Source of the DNA: an uncultured Bacteroidia bacterium
GTDB lineage: Bacteria > Bacteroidota > Bacteroidia > Bacteroidales > UBA932
Direction of reading: 5' to 3'
DNA: 8,874 nt
NCBI GenBank assembly: GCA_902773305.1
Contig: CACYEB010000106.1
Coordinates: forward strand, 1 to 8,874
In this document: positions 1 through 7,278 of the stretch, piece after piece
Position numbering within the stretch: the first letter of the stretch is position 1
How the letters are laid out: every line of letters starts with the position of its first letter
Translations under genes and position numbers: made by a program
The notes under the pieces: generated by a model
What the model was told of the DNA's origin: nothing
Databases searched by the model: none
Seen by the model: the letters and a program-made list of their open reading frames with translations, nothing else

Positions 1-1230
1 ATTCATCTCTGTGCTGTCGGCATCGGAATAGCCAAGCACATTGCGGGCAAATTCAATCACCATCATCTGCATTCCCAGGCAAATGCCGAAACAAGGAATG
101 TCGTTTTCCCGGGCATATCTGGTGGCCGATATTTTGCCAGAAATCCCCCTCTGGCCAAAGCCGGGGCATATCACCAGTCCGTCCTGCTCTTTCAGCGTCG
201 TCCAGGCCGGGCTATCCTTTGATTCAAGCTGCTCAGAATTGATAAATGTGATGTTTACCTTACGGTTGTTGTATGTGGCGGCGTGACTTAGGCTCTCACT
301 GATACTTTTGTACGCATCTTGAAGATCGTATTTGCCAACCAGGCCGATATTGACTGTTTCAGAAGCGTTGCGCCGCAACTCAAGAAAACGGTTCCACTGG
401 CCAAGCTTAGGCGTTTCGCCCACCGGAATACCCATTTTACGCATAATGGCAGCATCGAGTCCCTGTTTCTGCATATTTACCGGTACTTCATAAATGCTGG
501 GCAAATCTTCGCTCTGTATCACGCATTCCAGATCCACATTGCAGAAACCGGCCACCTTGGCTCTCATATGATCGTCAAGGTGTTTCTCTGTGCGAAGAAT
601 CAGTATGTCAGGCTGAATTCCGTTGGCCTGAAGTTCCTTGACGCTATGCTGAGTCGGCTTGGTTTTGAGTTCGTCGGCCGCCTTTAGATAAGGAACGTAA
701 GTCAGATGTATGCACACCGCATCACGTCCCAGTTCCCACTTCATCTGACGTATAGCCTCAAGAACCGGGGCGCTCTCGATGTCGCCTATCGTGCCGCCTA
801 TCTCCGTAATCACAAAATCATAGCTGTCTGTCTCGCCCAGATAGCGGATGCGCCGCTTGATTTCGTCTGTGATGTGCGGCACAACCTGAATGGTATGGCC
901 AAGATATTCGCCGCTTCTCTCCTTGTCAATCACGGCCTTGTATATCCTGCCTGTAGTCTGGGAATTGTGCCGGGTGGTCCTGATGCCTGTGAAACGCTCG
1001 TAGTGGCCAAGGTCCAGGTCGGTTTCCATTCCGTCGGTCGTGACAGAGCACTCACCGTGCTCATAGGGGTTAAGAGTCCCCGGGTCGATATTGATATAGG
1101 GGTCAAATTTTTGGATTGTAATCTTATAGCCACGCGCCTGCAGCAGCTTGCCTATAGAAGAGGATATGATGCCCTTCCCAAGGCTGCTGACCACGCCTCC
1201 GGTAACGAAAATATATTTGGTCGACGGCAT
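1..1230 (-). CDS. pyrG: CTP synthase (glutamine-hydrolysing), C-terminus beyond the window
   Basis: This enzyme makes CTP from UTP, ATP and glutamine in the cytoplasm, the last step of de novo pyrimidine nucleotide synthesis. The 410 residues present start MPSTKYIFVTGGVVSSLGKG. They carry the synthetase P-loop (about residues 9-21, K19), the KFDPYIN...NPYEHGE block (41-54), the EIGGTIGDIES metal and nucleotide motif (about 153-163) and KPTQHSVKEL (about 181-190). The class I glutamine amidotransferase domain begins near residue 304, and its nucleophile is C384 in FGICLGMQ. The catalytic His and Glu lie in the missing part; family members are about 535 residues. The oxyanion-loop region reads CPGFGQRG where E. 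coli has PGGFGYRG; I believe this is a normal Bacteroidetes variant. The start ATG (1228-1230) lies one base after the gltD stop with no clear Shine-Dalgarno sequence, which suggests translational coupling. The gene is third in the gltB-gltD-pyrG operon. Identity is very secure. Confidence 0.97.
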   Translation of the reverse strand, partial: MPSTKYIFVTGGVVSSLGKGIISSSIGKLLQARGYKITIQKFDPYINIDPGTLNPYEHGECSVTTDGMETDLDLGHYERFTGIRTTRHNSQTTGRIYKAVIDKERSGEYLGHTIQVVPHITDEIKRRIRYLGETDSYDFVITEIGGTIGDIESAPVLEAIRQMKWELGRDAVCIHLTYVPYLKAADELKTKPTQHSVKELQANGIQPDILILRTEKHLDDHMRAKVAGFCNVDLECVIQSEDLPSIYEVPVNMQKQGLDAAIMRKMGIPVGETPKLGQWNRFLELRRNASETVNIGLVGKYDLQDAYKSISESLSHAATYNNRKVNITFINSEQLESKDSPAWTTLKEQDGLVICPGFGQRGISGKISATRYARENDIPCFGICLGMQMMVIEFARNVLGYSDADSTEMN

Positions 1231-1231
1231 A

Positions 1232-2578
1232 CTACTTACTTAAAAATGTATCCACTTTCCCGGCTGCATCACGTCCGCTGGCGAGCGCCTTAACCACCAG
1301 CGATGGCCCATTTGCAGCATCGCCGCAAATAAACACGTTGGCGGGATATGCGGGATGCTCAGGCTTGAAGAAGCCCATAGCCAGCAGCACCAGTTCTGCC
1401 TTGATTATTTCGGGCTTGCCTTTCTCCACCATAATCGGCCGGCCGCCGTCCGGGTTAGGCTTCCAGTCAATTTCCTGCACCTTCACACCGGTAAGCGTGC
1501 CATTCTCGCCCAGGAACTCCAGAGTGTTGATATTCCAGCGGCGTATGCACCCTTCCTCGTGAGAAGACGTGGTCTTGAAAGTGCGCGGGAAGTTTGGCCA
1601 GGGGTTCTGAGGGTCATCGGGGCCATCTGCCGGACGTGGCATAATCTCTATCTGTGTCACACTGGAGGCTCCCTGCCGGTGGGCAGTGCCTATGCAGTCG
1701 CTTCCGGTGTCGCCGCCGCCTATGACAAGCACATCCTTGCCCTTGGCAGTGATGCGCTCTTCTTTAGAGAATTCGGCTCCGGCGAGAACACGGTTCTGCT
1801 GCGAAAGAATCTCGAGGGCAAAATGCACCCCTTTAAGTTCACGCCCGGGAACCTTCAGGTCGCGCGGCACCGGAGTGCCTGTGGCAACCACCACCGCATC
1901 ATATTCAGAAGCCAATGGAGCGATGTCATCTACAGCCTGGCCAAGGGAGAACTCTATCCCTTCTTGCATCAAAACGTCCACGCGCCGGTTTATGATCGCC
2001 TTGTTCAACTTGAAGTTTGGGATACCGAAGCGAAGCAGGCCGCCCGGCGCCTCATTTTTGTCAAAGACAGTTACTGCATAGCCCTTGATATTCAAGGCAT
2101 CGGCCGCAGCCAGACCGGCCGGGCCGGCGCCGATTACTGCGACCCTTTTGCCATTCCTGTTAGGTTTGCGCACAGCCACAAAACCCTCACGGAAGGCCAT
2201 CTCGGTGATGGACGCCTCGTTTTCCCGGTTTGTGGTAGGCTCGTGGCTGAAAAGATTCAACACGCAGGCCTTCTCACAAAGCGCCGGGCATATCCTCCCG
2301 GTAAACTCAGGAAAAGGGTTTGTAGAAGAGAGCAACTTATAGGCCAACTCCCAGTCACCCTTGTACAGGGCGTCATTCCATTCCGGAGCCTTATTGCCAA
2401 GCGGGCACGCCCAGTGGCAGAAAGGGACTCCGCAGTCCATACAGCGGGACGCCTGTGTGCGGCGGTCCTTGGAGTTAAGAGTCTGCTCAACCTCTCCAAA
2501 GTCGTGAATCCTGTCGTGTATCGGACGGTAGCCGGCCTCTTGCCGTGCCACCTCGATAAATGCTTTTGGATTTCCCAT
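1232..2578 (-). CDS. gltD: Glutamate synthase small (beta) subunit
   Basis: The 448-residue beta subunit of NAD(P)H-dependent glutamate synthase oxidises NAD(P)H on FAD and passes electrons through iron-sulfur clusters to GltB. Visible parts: an N-terminal cysteine-rich domain with C46, C49, C54 and C58 (CMDCG...FC...CPLGN) and C97, C101 and C105, the ligand region for two [4Fe-4S] clusters; an FAD dinucleotide fold VIGAGPAG (148-155); a second dinucleotide fold VIGGGDTGSDC (285-295) for NAD(P)H; and the C-terminal FAD motif VFICGDAANGPSLVVKA (415-431). The stretch between MGFF (401-404) and VFICGD is only 10 residues, about 25 shorter than I expect in proteobacterial GltD, where an LGV...D.RGN segment sits. 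The start ATG follows an AAGGAG box by 8 nt, and the gene begins 15 nt after gltB. The cofactor preference, NADH or NADPH, cannot be read safely. Confidence 0.96.
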   Translation of the reverse strand: MGNPKAFIEVARQEAGYRPIHDRIHDFGEVEQTLNSKDRRTQASRCMDCGVPFCHWACPLGNKAPEWNDALYKGDWELAYKLLSSTNPFPEFTGRICPALCEKACVLNLFSHEPTTNRENEASITEMAFREGFVAVRKPNRNGKRVAVIGAGPAGLAAADALNIKGYAVTVFDKNEAPGGLLRFGIPNFKLNKAIINRRVDVLMQEGIEFSLGQAVDDIAPLASEYDAVVVATGTPVPRDLKVPGRELKGVHFALEILSQQNRVLAGAEFSKEERITAKGKDVLVIGGGDTGSDCIGTAHRQGASSVTQIEIMPRPADGPDDPQNPWPNFPRTFKTTSSHEEGCIRRWNINTLEFLGENGTLTGVKVQEIDWKPNPDGGRPIMVEKGKPEIIKAELVLLAMGFFKPEHPAYPANVFICGDAANGPSLVVKALASGRDAAGKVDTFLSK

Positions 2579-2586
2579 AATCGATG

Positions 2587-2592
2587 CTCCTT
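2587..2592 (-). promoter_or_regulatory. Shine-Dalgarno site of gltD
   Basis: On the minus strand the bases AAGGAG lie 8 nt before the gltD ATG, inside the 15-nt gltB-gltD gap. The leading TA plus the first A of the box form an in-frame TAA directly after the gltB TGA stop, so the gap holds a tandem stop and a ribosome site overlapping by one base. This is a canonical box, unlike the weak leaders of gltB and dapF, and it fixes the gltD start. Confidence 0.85.
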
Positions 2593-2593
2593 A

Positions 2594-5500
2594 TCAATAA
2601 TCCCTTTGTACTTCTGCTATCTTCTGTTGCAACTTACGCATCTGCTCTTCCTGCAGCACACGTTTGTATTCTATAGGCACGACTTGCACAAATTCACTCA
2701 CGTAGCGCGGCCAGTCGTCCAGCATTGTGCGGGCCAGCTTGGATCCGGTGTAACGATAATGCTGGCGCACCAGTTCAAGCAGTTCCTTGCGGCACTGAGC
2801 CTCTTCTACAAGATTGATTTCTACCATATCCATATTGCAGAAATAGTCAAAGTCGCCTTTCTTGTTCCATACATAGGCAACTCCGCCACTCATACCGGCG
2901 GCAAAATTGCGACCCGTCTCACCCAACACCACTACGCGACCTCCAGTCATATATTCGCAGCAATGGTCACCGGCCCCCTCAATCACAGCTATCGCTCCCG
3001 AGTTGCGCACGGCAAACCTCTCGCCAACGCGGCCATTGACATACAACTCTCCGGATGTGGCACCGTAGAGGCCGGTATTACCGGCTATGATGTTATCCTC
3101 TGCGGCAAAATCGCTGCTGCGCGGCGGCAATATGGCGATATGTCCGCCACTGAGGCCTTTGGCAAAATAGTCGTTGGTCTCACCTTCAAGCTTGAAAGAG
3201 ACGCCTTTTGCCAGAAATGCACCGAACGACTGCCCGGCAGAGCCCTTGAACTTGATATTGATGGTTTCCTCTGCAAGGCCGTCATTGCCGTATCTGGCGG
3301 CTATTACGCCCGAGAGCATAGAGCCGACAGCACGGTCAGTGTTGTGGACAGGAAAATCAAGTGTCACCTCTTCGCCTTTTTCGATGGCTGCTGCAGACGC
3401 TTTAATCATACTGCAGTCCAGGACATCATCAAGAACATATGACTTGTCTTCTGTGTGGTGGAGAGCGCCTTTTTCCTGATAAAGAATACGGCTAAAGTCC
3501 AGAGGCGAAGGCTCCGTCCGTATCAAATCGGTGCGGCCGACTGCCTCGTTCAGCGAGCGTAGCCCCATCTTGGCCAGATATTCGCGAACTTCGGTAGCCA
3601 GAAAAGTAAAATAGTTGACCAGATGCTCTACCTTGCCCATAAAATGCTCTCGTAGCCTGGGGTCCTGGGTGGCTACTCCCATCGGGCAGGTATTCTGGCT
3701 GCACTTGCGCATCATCACGCAGCCCAGCACAATAAGCGCGGTTGTGCCGAATCCAAACTCGTCGGCCCCCAGCAGAGCCATCAATATGACATCCCGACCC
3801 GTCTTTATCTGACCGTCCACCTGCAGGCGGACCTGACCGCGAAGACCATTGCGCACCAGTGTCTGCTGTGCCTCTGAAAGGCCTATTTCGGGCGGAATCC
3901 CGGCAAAACGCATACTTGAAGCCGGGCTGGCGCCCGTGCCGCCCTCAGCGCCGCTGAGCACAATCAAATCCGCCTTGGCCTTAGCCACGCCGGCGGCGAT
4001 AGTCCCAACACCGCTCTCACAAACCAGTTTGACGCTAACCTTGGCTGTGGGATTGACATTCTTCAAATCAAATATCAACTGCGCAAGATCTTCAATTGAA
4101 TAGATATCGTGATGGGGCGGCGGCGAAATCAGCGAAATGCCGGGTATTGAATGACGTGTTTTGGCTATGACCTCATTGACCTTGAAGCCGGGAAGTTGTC
4201 CCCCCTCGCCGGGCTTGGCGCCCTGGGCCACCTTGATCTGGATTTCTTCTGCATTTACAAGATATTCCGTGGTCACTCCAAAACGTCCCGAAGCTACCTG
4301 CTTGGTCTTGCAGCTGAGGCTGACGCCGTCTACATCGGTGTGATATCGTGCCGAATCTTCACCACCCTCGCCGGTGTTACTTCTTGCACCAAGCTTATTC
4401 ATAGCAAGTGCAATTGTCTCGTGAGCCTCTTTGCTCAGGGCTCCGAATGACATTGCTCCGGTGACAAATCTCTTTATGATGCTCTCTACCGACTCCACTT
4501 CTTCCAGCGGTATCGGATTGGACTTGACATCCATAAAGTCCCTTATGAATATCGGCTCGGACTTATTGTCTGCAAGCGCAGAAAATTGCTTGTACAATTC
4601 ATAGCTGCCCCTACGGCAGGCAAGTTGCAGTTTGGCGATAGTATCAGGGTTCCAGGCGTGCCGAATGCCGTCCCGGCGCCAGTGGAAGCGGCCCATATTG
4701 GGGAGCAGGTCACTCTGCTGATGATATGCCAAATTGTGAAAAGCCTTGGCATCAGCCGCAATCTTTTCCAGGCCCACTCCTCCTATTGTGCTGACCTCGG
4801 TGCCGAAATAATCCCTCAGAAGCGATTCAGATAGGCCAACACTCTCGAATATTTTGGCACCTCGATAGCTGCGGATGGTGGAAATGCCCATTTTGGCCAT
4901 TATCTTAAGAAGACCCTTGCGCACCGCCTTGATGTAATTGGTTTCGGCTGTAAGATAGTCCTCCTGTATCTTGCCCCTTGTGACAAGATCGTCCAATATG
5001 GCAAATACCATATAAGGGCATAAGGCCGATGCCCCATAGCCCAACAGCAGCGCAGCGTGCATGGTTTCGCGTATCTCGCCGCTCTCAACTATTAGTGCCG
5101 TCTGCACCCTTTTGCCAACAGAAATCAGGTAATGATGCACCGCAGAGACGGCCAGCAGGCTGGGGATTGCTATATGCGTCTTGTCAACATCCCTGTCTGA
5201 GAGAATTATATAGTTGTAACCTTCATCTACGCACCGCTCCGCATCCTTGCAGAGTTTGTCCAGTGCAAAGCGCAAATCACCGGTGAATGTAATAGGAAGT
5301 TTGATGGTATTGAAACCTTTATAGCGGATATTGCATAGAATATCCAGTTGGGTATTATTCAGAATTGGATGCGGCAGGCGCACCATCTTGCAATTGCTCT
5401 CGTCCGGGTTCAGGATTCCGGCTCCGACACGGCCGATATACTCTTCAAGACTCATTACCAGACTTTCGCGGATAGAGTCTATGGCGGGGTTGGTGACCTG

Positions 5501-7015
5501 TGCAAATTGCTGTCTGAAATAATCAAAGAATACCTGGGGCCTGCTGGAAATCACTGCCAGCGGCGTATCGTTGCCCATAGAGGCGGTGGGTTCCTGGGCT
5601 GCGGTGGCCATCGGAATTATCGTTGCAGAAATATCCTCCTCTCCATATCCGAACATCAGTTCCTTTGTAAGAAGATTGTCCACGGCATTTGGCACGTGAC
5701 GTCCGCTGTGCAGTTTTTCAAGCTGGATGCGGTTGGTTGACAGCCACTGACGGTATGGATGCTCCTCGGCAAGTGTACGTTTGATCTCGCCATCATAATA
5801 TATTTTACCCTCCTGTGTGTCGATCAGCAGTATCTTTCCGGGTTGAAGACGTCCCTTCTCCACCACTTGCGCCGGGTCAAAATCCATCACTCCAACCTCG
5901 GAGGCAACCACCATGGTGTCGCTCTTGGTAATTGTGTAGCGCGCCGGTCGAAGTCCGTTGCGGTCCAGCATACCGCCTGCAAAGCGGCCGTCTGAGAACA
6001 GCAGTGCCGCCGGGCCGTCCCAAGGTTCCATAAGGATTGAGTAATATTCATAGAAGGCCTTCAGATCTTCCGGGATAGGGTTCTTGTCATTGAATGATTC
6101 CGGGATCAGCAGGGCCATTGCGTGCGGCAGGCTCATCCCGCTCATTATGAAGAATTCCAGAACATTATCGAGACTTGCCGAATCGGACATCCCAGGTTGG
6201 ATTATGGGCGATATATTGCGGATGTTCCCCAGGGCCTCGCAGCTGAGCACACTCTCTCGCGCCTGCATCCACCCTCTGTTGCCACGGATTGTATTTATTT
6301 CGCCATTATGGGCAAGGAGACGGAAAGGCTGCGCCAGCGACCAGGTCGGGAAAGTGTTGGTACTGAAGCGAGAATGCACCACAGCCAAACCGCTTGTGAA
6401 ATAGGGGTTGGTCAGGTCCGGGTAGAACTGGCGTAACTGAACACTCGAGAGCATTCCTTTATATACAATACTGGAGTTGCTCAATGAACAAAAGTAGAAA
6501 TCCTTGTCATTGATACGGTTTTCTATCCGTTTCCGTACCAAATACAGAGTCTTCGGAAAGGCATTCAGCTTATCGTCGGAAATGCCGGTTATGAAAATCT
6601 GTTTAATGTCCGGCTCTGTAGCAAGGGCCCTGTCGCCCAGGCATTCAGACACAACTGGGACCTGACGCAAATGCATCAGTTGCAATCCTTCACGCTCAAT
6701 CTCTTCCATAATGATTGCCAGGATATCCTGTTGGCGGGCAACGTCTTTGGGCAGGAAGACCAGTCCTGTGGCATACTTGCCTTTCTCGGGGACAGGTATT
6801 CCTGAGAGAAGAATAAACTCATGTGGGATCTGCAACAGAATGCCGGCACCGTCGCCGTCTTTGCCCACTTCGGCACCACGGTGACGCATATTTTCGAGCA
6901 CTGTAAGTGCATCTTCTACAAGTTGGTGGGTTTTCCCTCCGTGGATGTTGACTACCATCCCGACGCCACAGCTATCGTGTTCCCAGCTGCTTTGATAAAG
7001 ACCATTTTCTACCAT
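2594..7015 (-). CDS. gltB: Glutamate synthase large (alpha) subunit
   Basis: GltB hydrolyses glutamine and channels the ammonia to 2-oxoglutarate, yielding glutamate in nitrogen assimilation; GltD supplies the electrons. From the ATG at 7013-7015 it has 1473 residues, normal for bacterial GltB. A short propeptide (1-15) precedes C16 of CGVGMV, the expected N-terminal nucleophile of the class II amidotransferase after processing. HSRFSTNT (214-221) and HNGEIN (236-241) belong to that domain. The central domain follows, with QEPTASMGNDTPLA. The FMN synthase domain (about 800-1200) shows GAMSFGALSKEAH (from 853) and SGAEGGTGAS (1021-1030). C1099, C1105 and C1110 (C-x5-C-x4-C) are the [3Fe-4S] ligands. 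A GXGXG beta-helix domain (about 1240-1435) and a charged C-terminal helix close it. A longer frame from a TTG at 7057 is rejected because that codon lies upstream of the -7 box. First gene of the gltB-gltD-pyrG operon. Confidence 0.97.
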   Translation of the reverse strand: MVENGLYQSSWEHDSCGVGMVVNIHGGKTHQLVEDALTVLENMRHRGAEVGKDGDGAGILLQIPHEFILLSGIPVPEKGKYATGLVFLPKDVARQQDILAIIMEEIEREGLQLMHLRQVPVVSECLGDRALATEPDIKQIFITGISDDKLNAFPKTLYLVRKRIENRINDKDFYFCSLSNSSIVYKGMLSSVQLRQFYPDLTNPYFTSGLAVVHSRFSTNTFPTWSLAQPFRLLAHNGEINTIRGNRGWMQARESVLSCEALGNIRNISPIIQPGMSDSASLDNVLEFFIMSGMSLPHAMALLIPESFNDKNPIPEDLKAFYEYYSILMEPWDGPAALLFSDGRFAGGMLDRNGLRPARYTITKSDTMVVASEVGVMDFDPAQVVEKGRLQPGKILLIDTQEGKIYYDGEIKRTLAEEHPYRQWLSTNRIQLEKLHSGRHVPNAVDNLLTKELMFGYGEEDISATIIPMATAAQEPTASMGNDTPLAVISSRPQVFFDYFRQQFAQVTNPAIDSIRESLVMSLEEYIGRVGAGILNPDESNCKMVRLPHPILNNTQLDILCNIRYKGFNTIKLPITFTGDLRFALDKLCKDAERCVDEGYNYIILSDRDVDKTHIAIPSLLAVSAVHHYLISVGKRVQTALIVESGEIRETMHAALLLGYGASALCPYMVFAILDDLVTRGKIQEDYLTAETNYIKAVRKGLLKIMAKMGISTIRSYRGAKIFESVGLSESLLRDYFGTEVSTIGGVGLEKIAADAKAFHNLAYHQQSDLLPNMGRFHWRRDGIRHAWNPDTIAKLQLACRRGSYELYKQFSALADNKSEPIFIRDFMDVKSNPIPLEEVESVESIIKRFVTGAMSFGALSKEAHETIALAMNKLGARSNTGEGGEDSARYHTDVDGVSLSCKTKQVASGRFGVTTEYLVNAEEIQIKVAQGAKPGEGGQLPGFKVNEVIAKTRHSIPGISLISPPPHHDIYSIEDLAQLIFDLKNVNPTAKVSVKLVCESGVGTIAAGVAKAKADLIVLSGAEGGTGASPASSMRFAGIPPEIGLSEAQQTLVRNGLRGQVRLQVDGQIKTGRDVILMALLGADEFGFGTTALIVLGCVMMRKCSQNTCPMGVATQDPRLREHFMGKVEHLVNYFTFLATEVREYLAKMGLRSLNEAVGRTDLIRTEPSPLDFSRILYQEKGALHHTEDKSYVLDDVLDCSMIKASAAAIEKGEEVTLDFPVHNTDRAVGSMLSGVIAARYGNDGLAEETINIKFKGSAGQSFGAFLAKGVSFKLEGETNDYFAKGLSGGHIAILPPRSSDFAAEDNIIAGNTGLYGATSGELYVNGRVGERFAVRNSGAIAVIEGAGDHCCEYMTGGRVVVLGETGRNFAAGMSGGVAYVWNKKGDFDYFCNMDMVEINLVEEAQCRKELLELVRQHYRYTGSKLARTMLDDWPRYVSEFVQVVPIEYKRVLQEEQMRKLQQKIAEVQRDY

Positions 7016-7036
7016 ACTCACGTTTCTTTCTATCGG

Positions 7037-7049
7037 TTTTGCCGCAAAA
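7037..7049. repeat. 13-bp palindrome at the gltB transcription start region
   Basis: TTTTGCCGCAAAA is a perfect inverted repeat of 6-bp arms around a single central base. It overlaps the gltB -7 box and the expected transcription start, so a bound repressor there could block gltB. Part of the symmetry comes from the TTTG of the -7 box itself, so chance or promoter composition is a fair alternative. No known operator matches it to my knowledge. Confidence 0.4.
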
Positions 7050-7052
7050 GTA
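7045..7052 (-). promoter_or_regulatory. Bacteroidetes-type -7 box for the gltB operon
   Basis: On the minus strand these bases read TACTTTTG, an exact match to the TAnnTTTG element used by the primary sigma factor of Bacteroidetes. Transcription would start around 7038-7040, giving a leader of about 23-25 nt before the gltB ATG at 7015. No convincing TTTG-like -33 element is visible at the usual distance upstream. The leader has an A-rich GAAAGAAA stretch rather than a strong Shine-Dalgarno box, as is common in this phylum. The box decides the gltB start, because the in-frame TTG at 7055-7057 would lie outside the transcript. Confidence 0.65.
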
Positions 7053-7176
7053 AGCAACTGGAGAGCACAGGAATAGGGTTGGGCAGATTAAATATCTACA
7101 TAAATGACACAATAGGTAATTTATTAAGTGATAAGGAAATTAATCAATAGAATCAGTCGGCGAAACAGCTTAATAC

Positions 7177-7188
7177 TTCAAATTTGAA
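7177..7188. repeat. 12-bp perfect palindrome, possible operator
   Basis: TTCAAATTTGAA is self-complementary over 12 bases and lies about 65 bases upstream of the candidate dapF promoter and about 125 bases upstream of the gltB -7 box. A dimeric regulator could bind it and act on either side. A 12-bp AT-rich palindrome in an AT-rich spacer can also occur by chance, so this is a pointer only. A further short match, TTGAAA (7184-7189) against TTTCAA (7202-7207), could form a weak 6-bp hairpin. Confidence 0.3.
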
Positions 7189-7229
7189 ATTAAACGCACA
7201 TTTTCAAGCAAAGAAAATGGTGTATAGCG

Positions 7230-7260
7230 CTTGTTATTTGTTCGCTACTGCCTAAAATTG
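7230..7260 (+). promoter_or_regulatory. Candidate promoter of dapF-dapL
   Basis: CTTG (7230-7233) is followed after 19 nt by TAAAATTG (7253-7260). The second element differs from the Bacteroidetes -7 consensus TAnnTTTG at one position, and the spacing suits a -33/-7 pair. Transcription would begin near 7266, leaving only about a dozen bases before the dapF ATG. The match is imperfect, and a promoter further upstream in the A+T-rich spacer cannot be excluded. Confidence 0.35.
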
Positions 7261-7278
7261 CATCGGGAAACAGACAAA

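Larger units (their letters stand above)
7016..7278. other. Divergent intergenic region between gltB and dapF
   Basis: These 263 bases separate the two divergent start codons and are clearly more A+T-rich than the genes on either side, especially 7085-7220. They hold a -7 box for gltB near the left end, a weaker promoter candidate for dapF near the right end and two perfect short palindromes, listed separately. I see no coding frame with family resemblance, no RNA gene, no terminator and no riboswitch-like fold. The central part, about 7085-7175, shows nothing I can name. Binding sites for a shared nitrogen or amino-acid regulator could sit here, but none is recognisable. Confidence 0.7.

Noticed and set aside
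319..1293. Two plus-strand open frames (319-687 and 706-1293) opposite pyrG
   Set aside because: The opposite strand encodes unbroken CTP synthase with all expected motifs; these frames have no recognisable domains and no ribosome sites.
1355..3442. A 695-codon open frame on the plus strand across gltD and the end of gltB
   Set aside because: It lies in exact codon register with both genes on the other strand, so it would be stopped only by sense codons TTA, CTA or TCA, which these genes rarely use. The translation resembles no family, and gltB and gltD are certain.
7016..7057. Longer gltB start at a TTG (7055-7057)
   Set aside because: The extra 14 residues have no family counterpart, and the TTG is upstream of the -7 box, so it would not be transcribed. 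The ATG at 7015 leaves a normal short propeptide before C16.
7231..7278. Longer dapF start at a TTG (7231)
   Set aside because: Family similarity begins at the ATG at 7279, and the 16 added residues look like translated promoter sequence.
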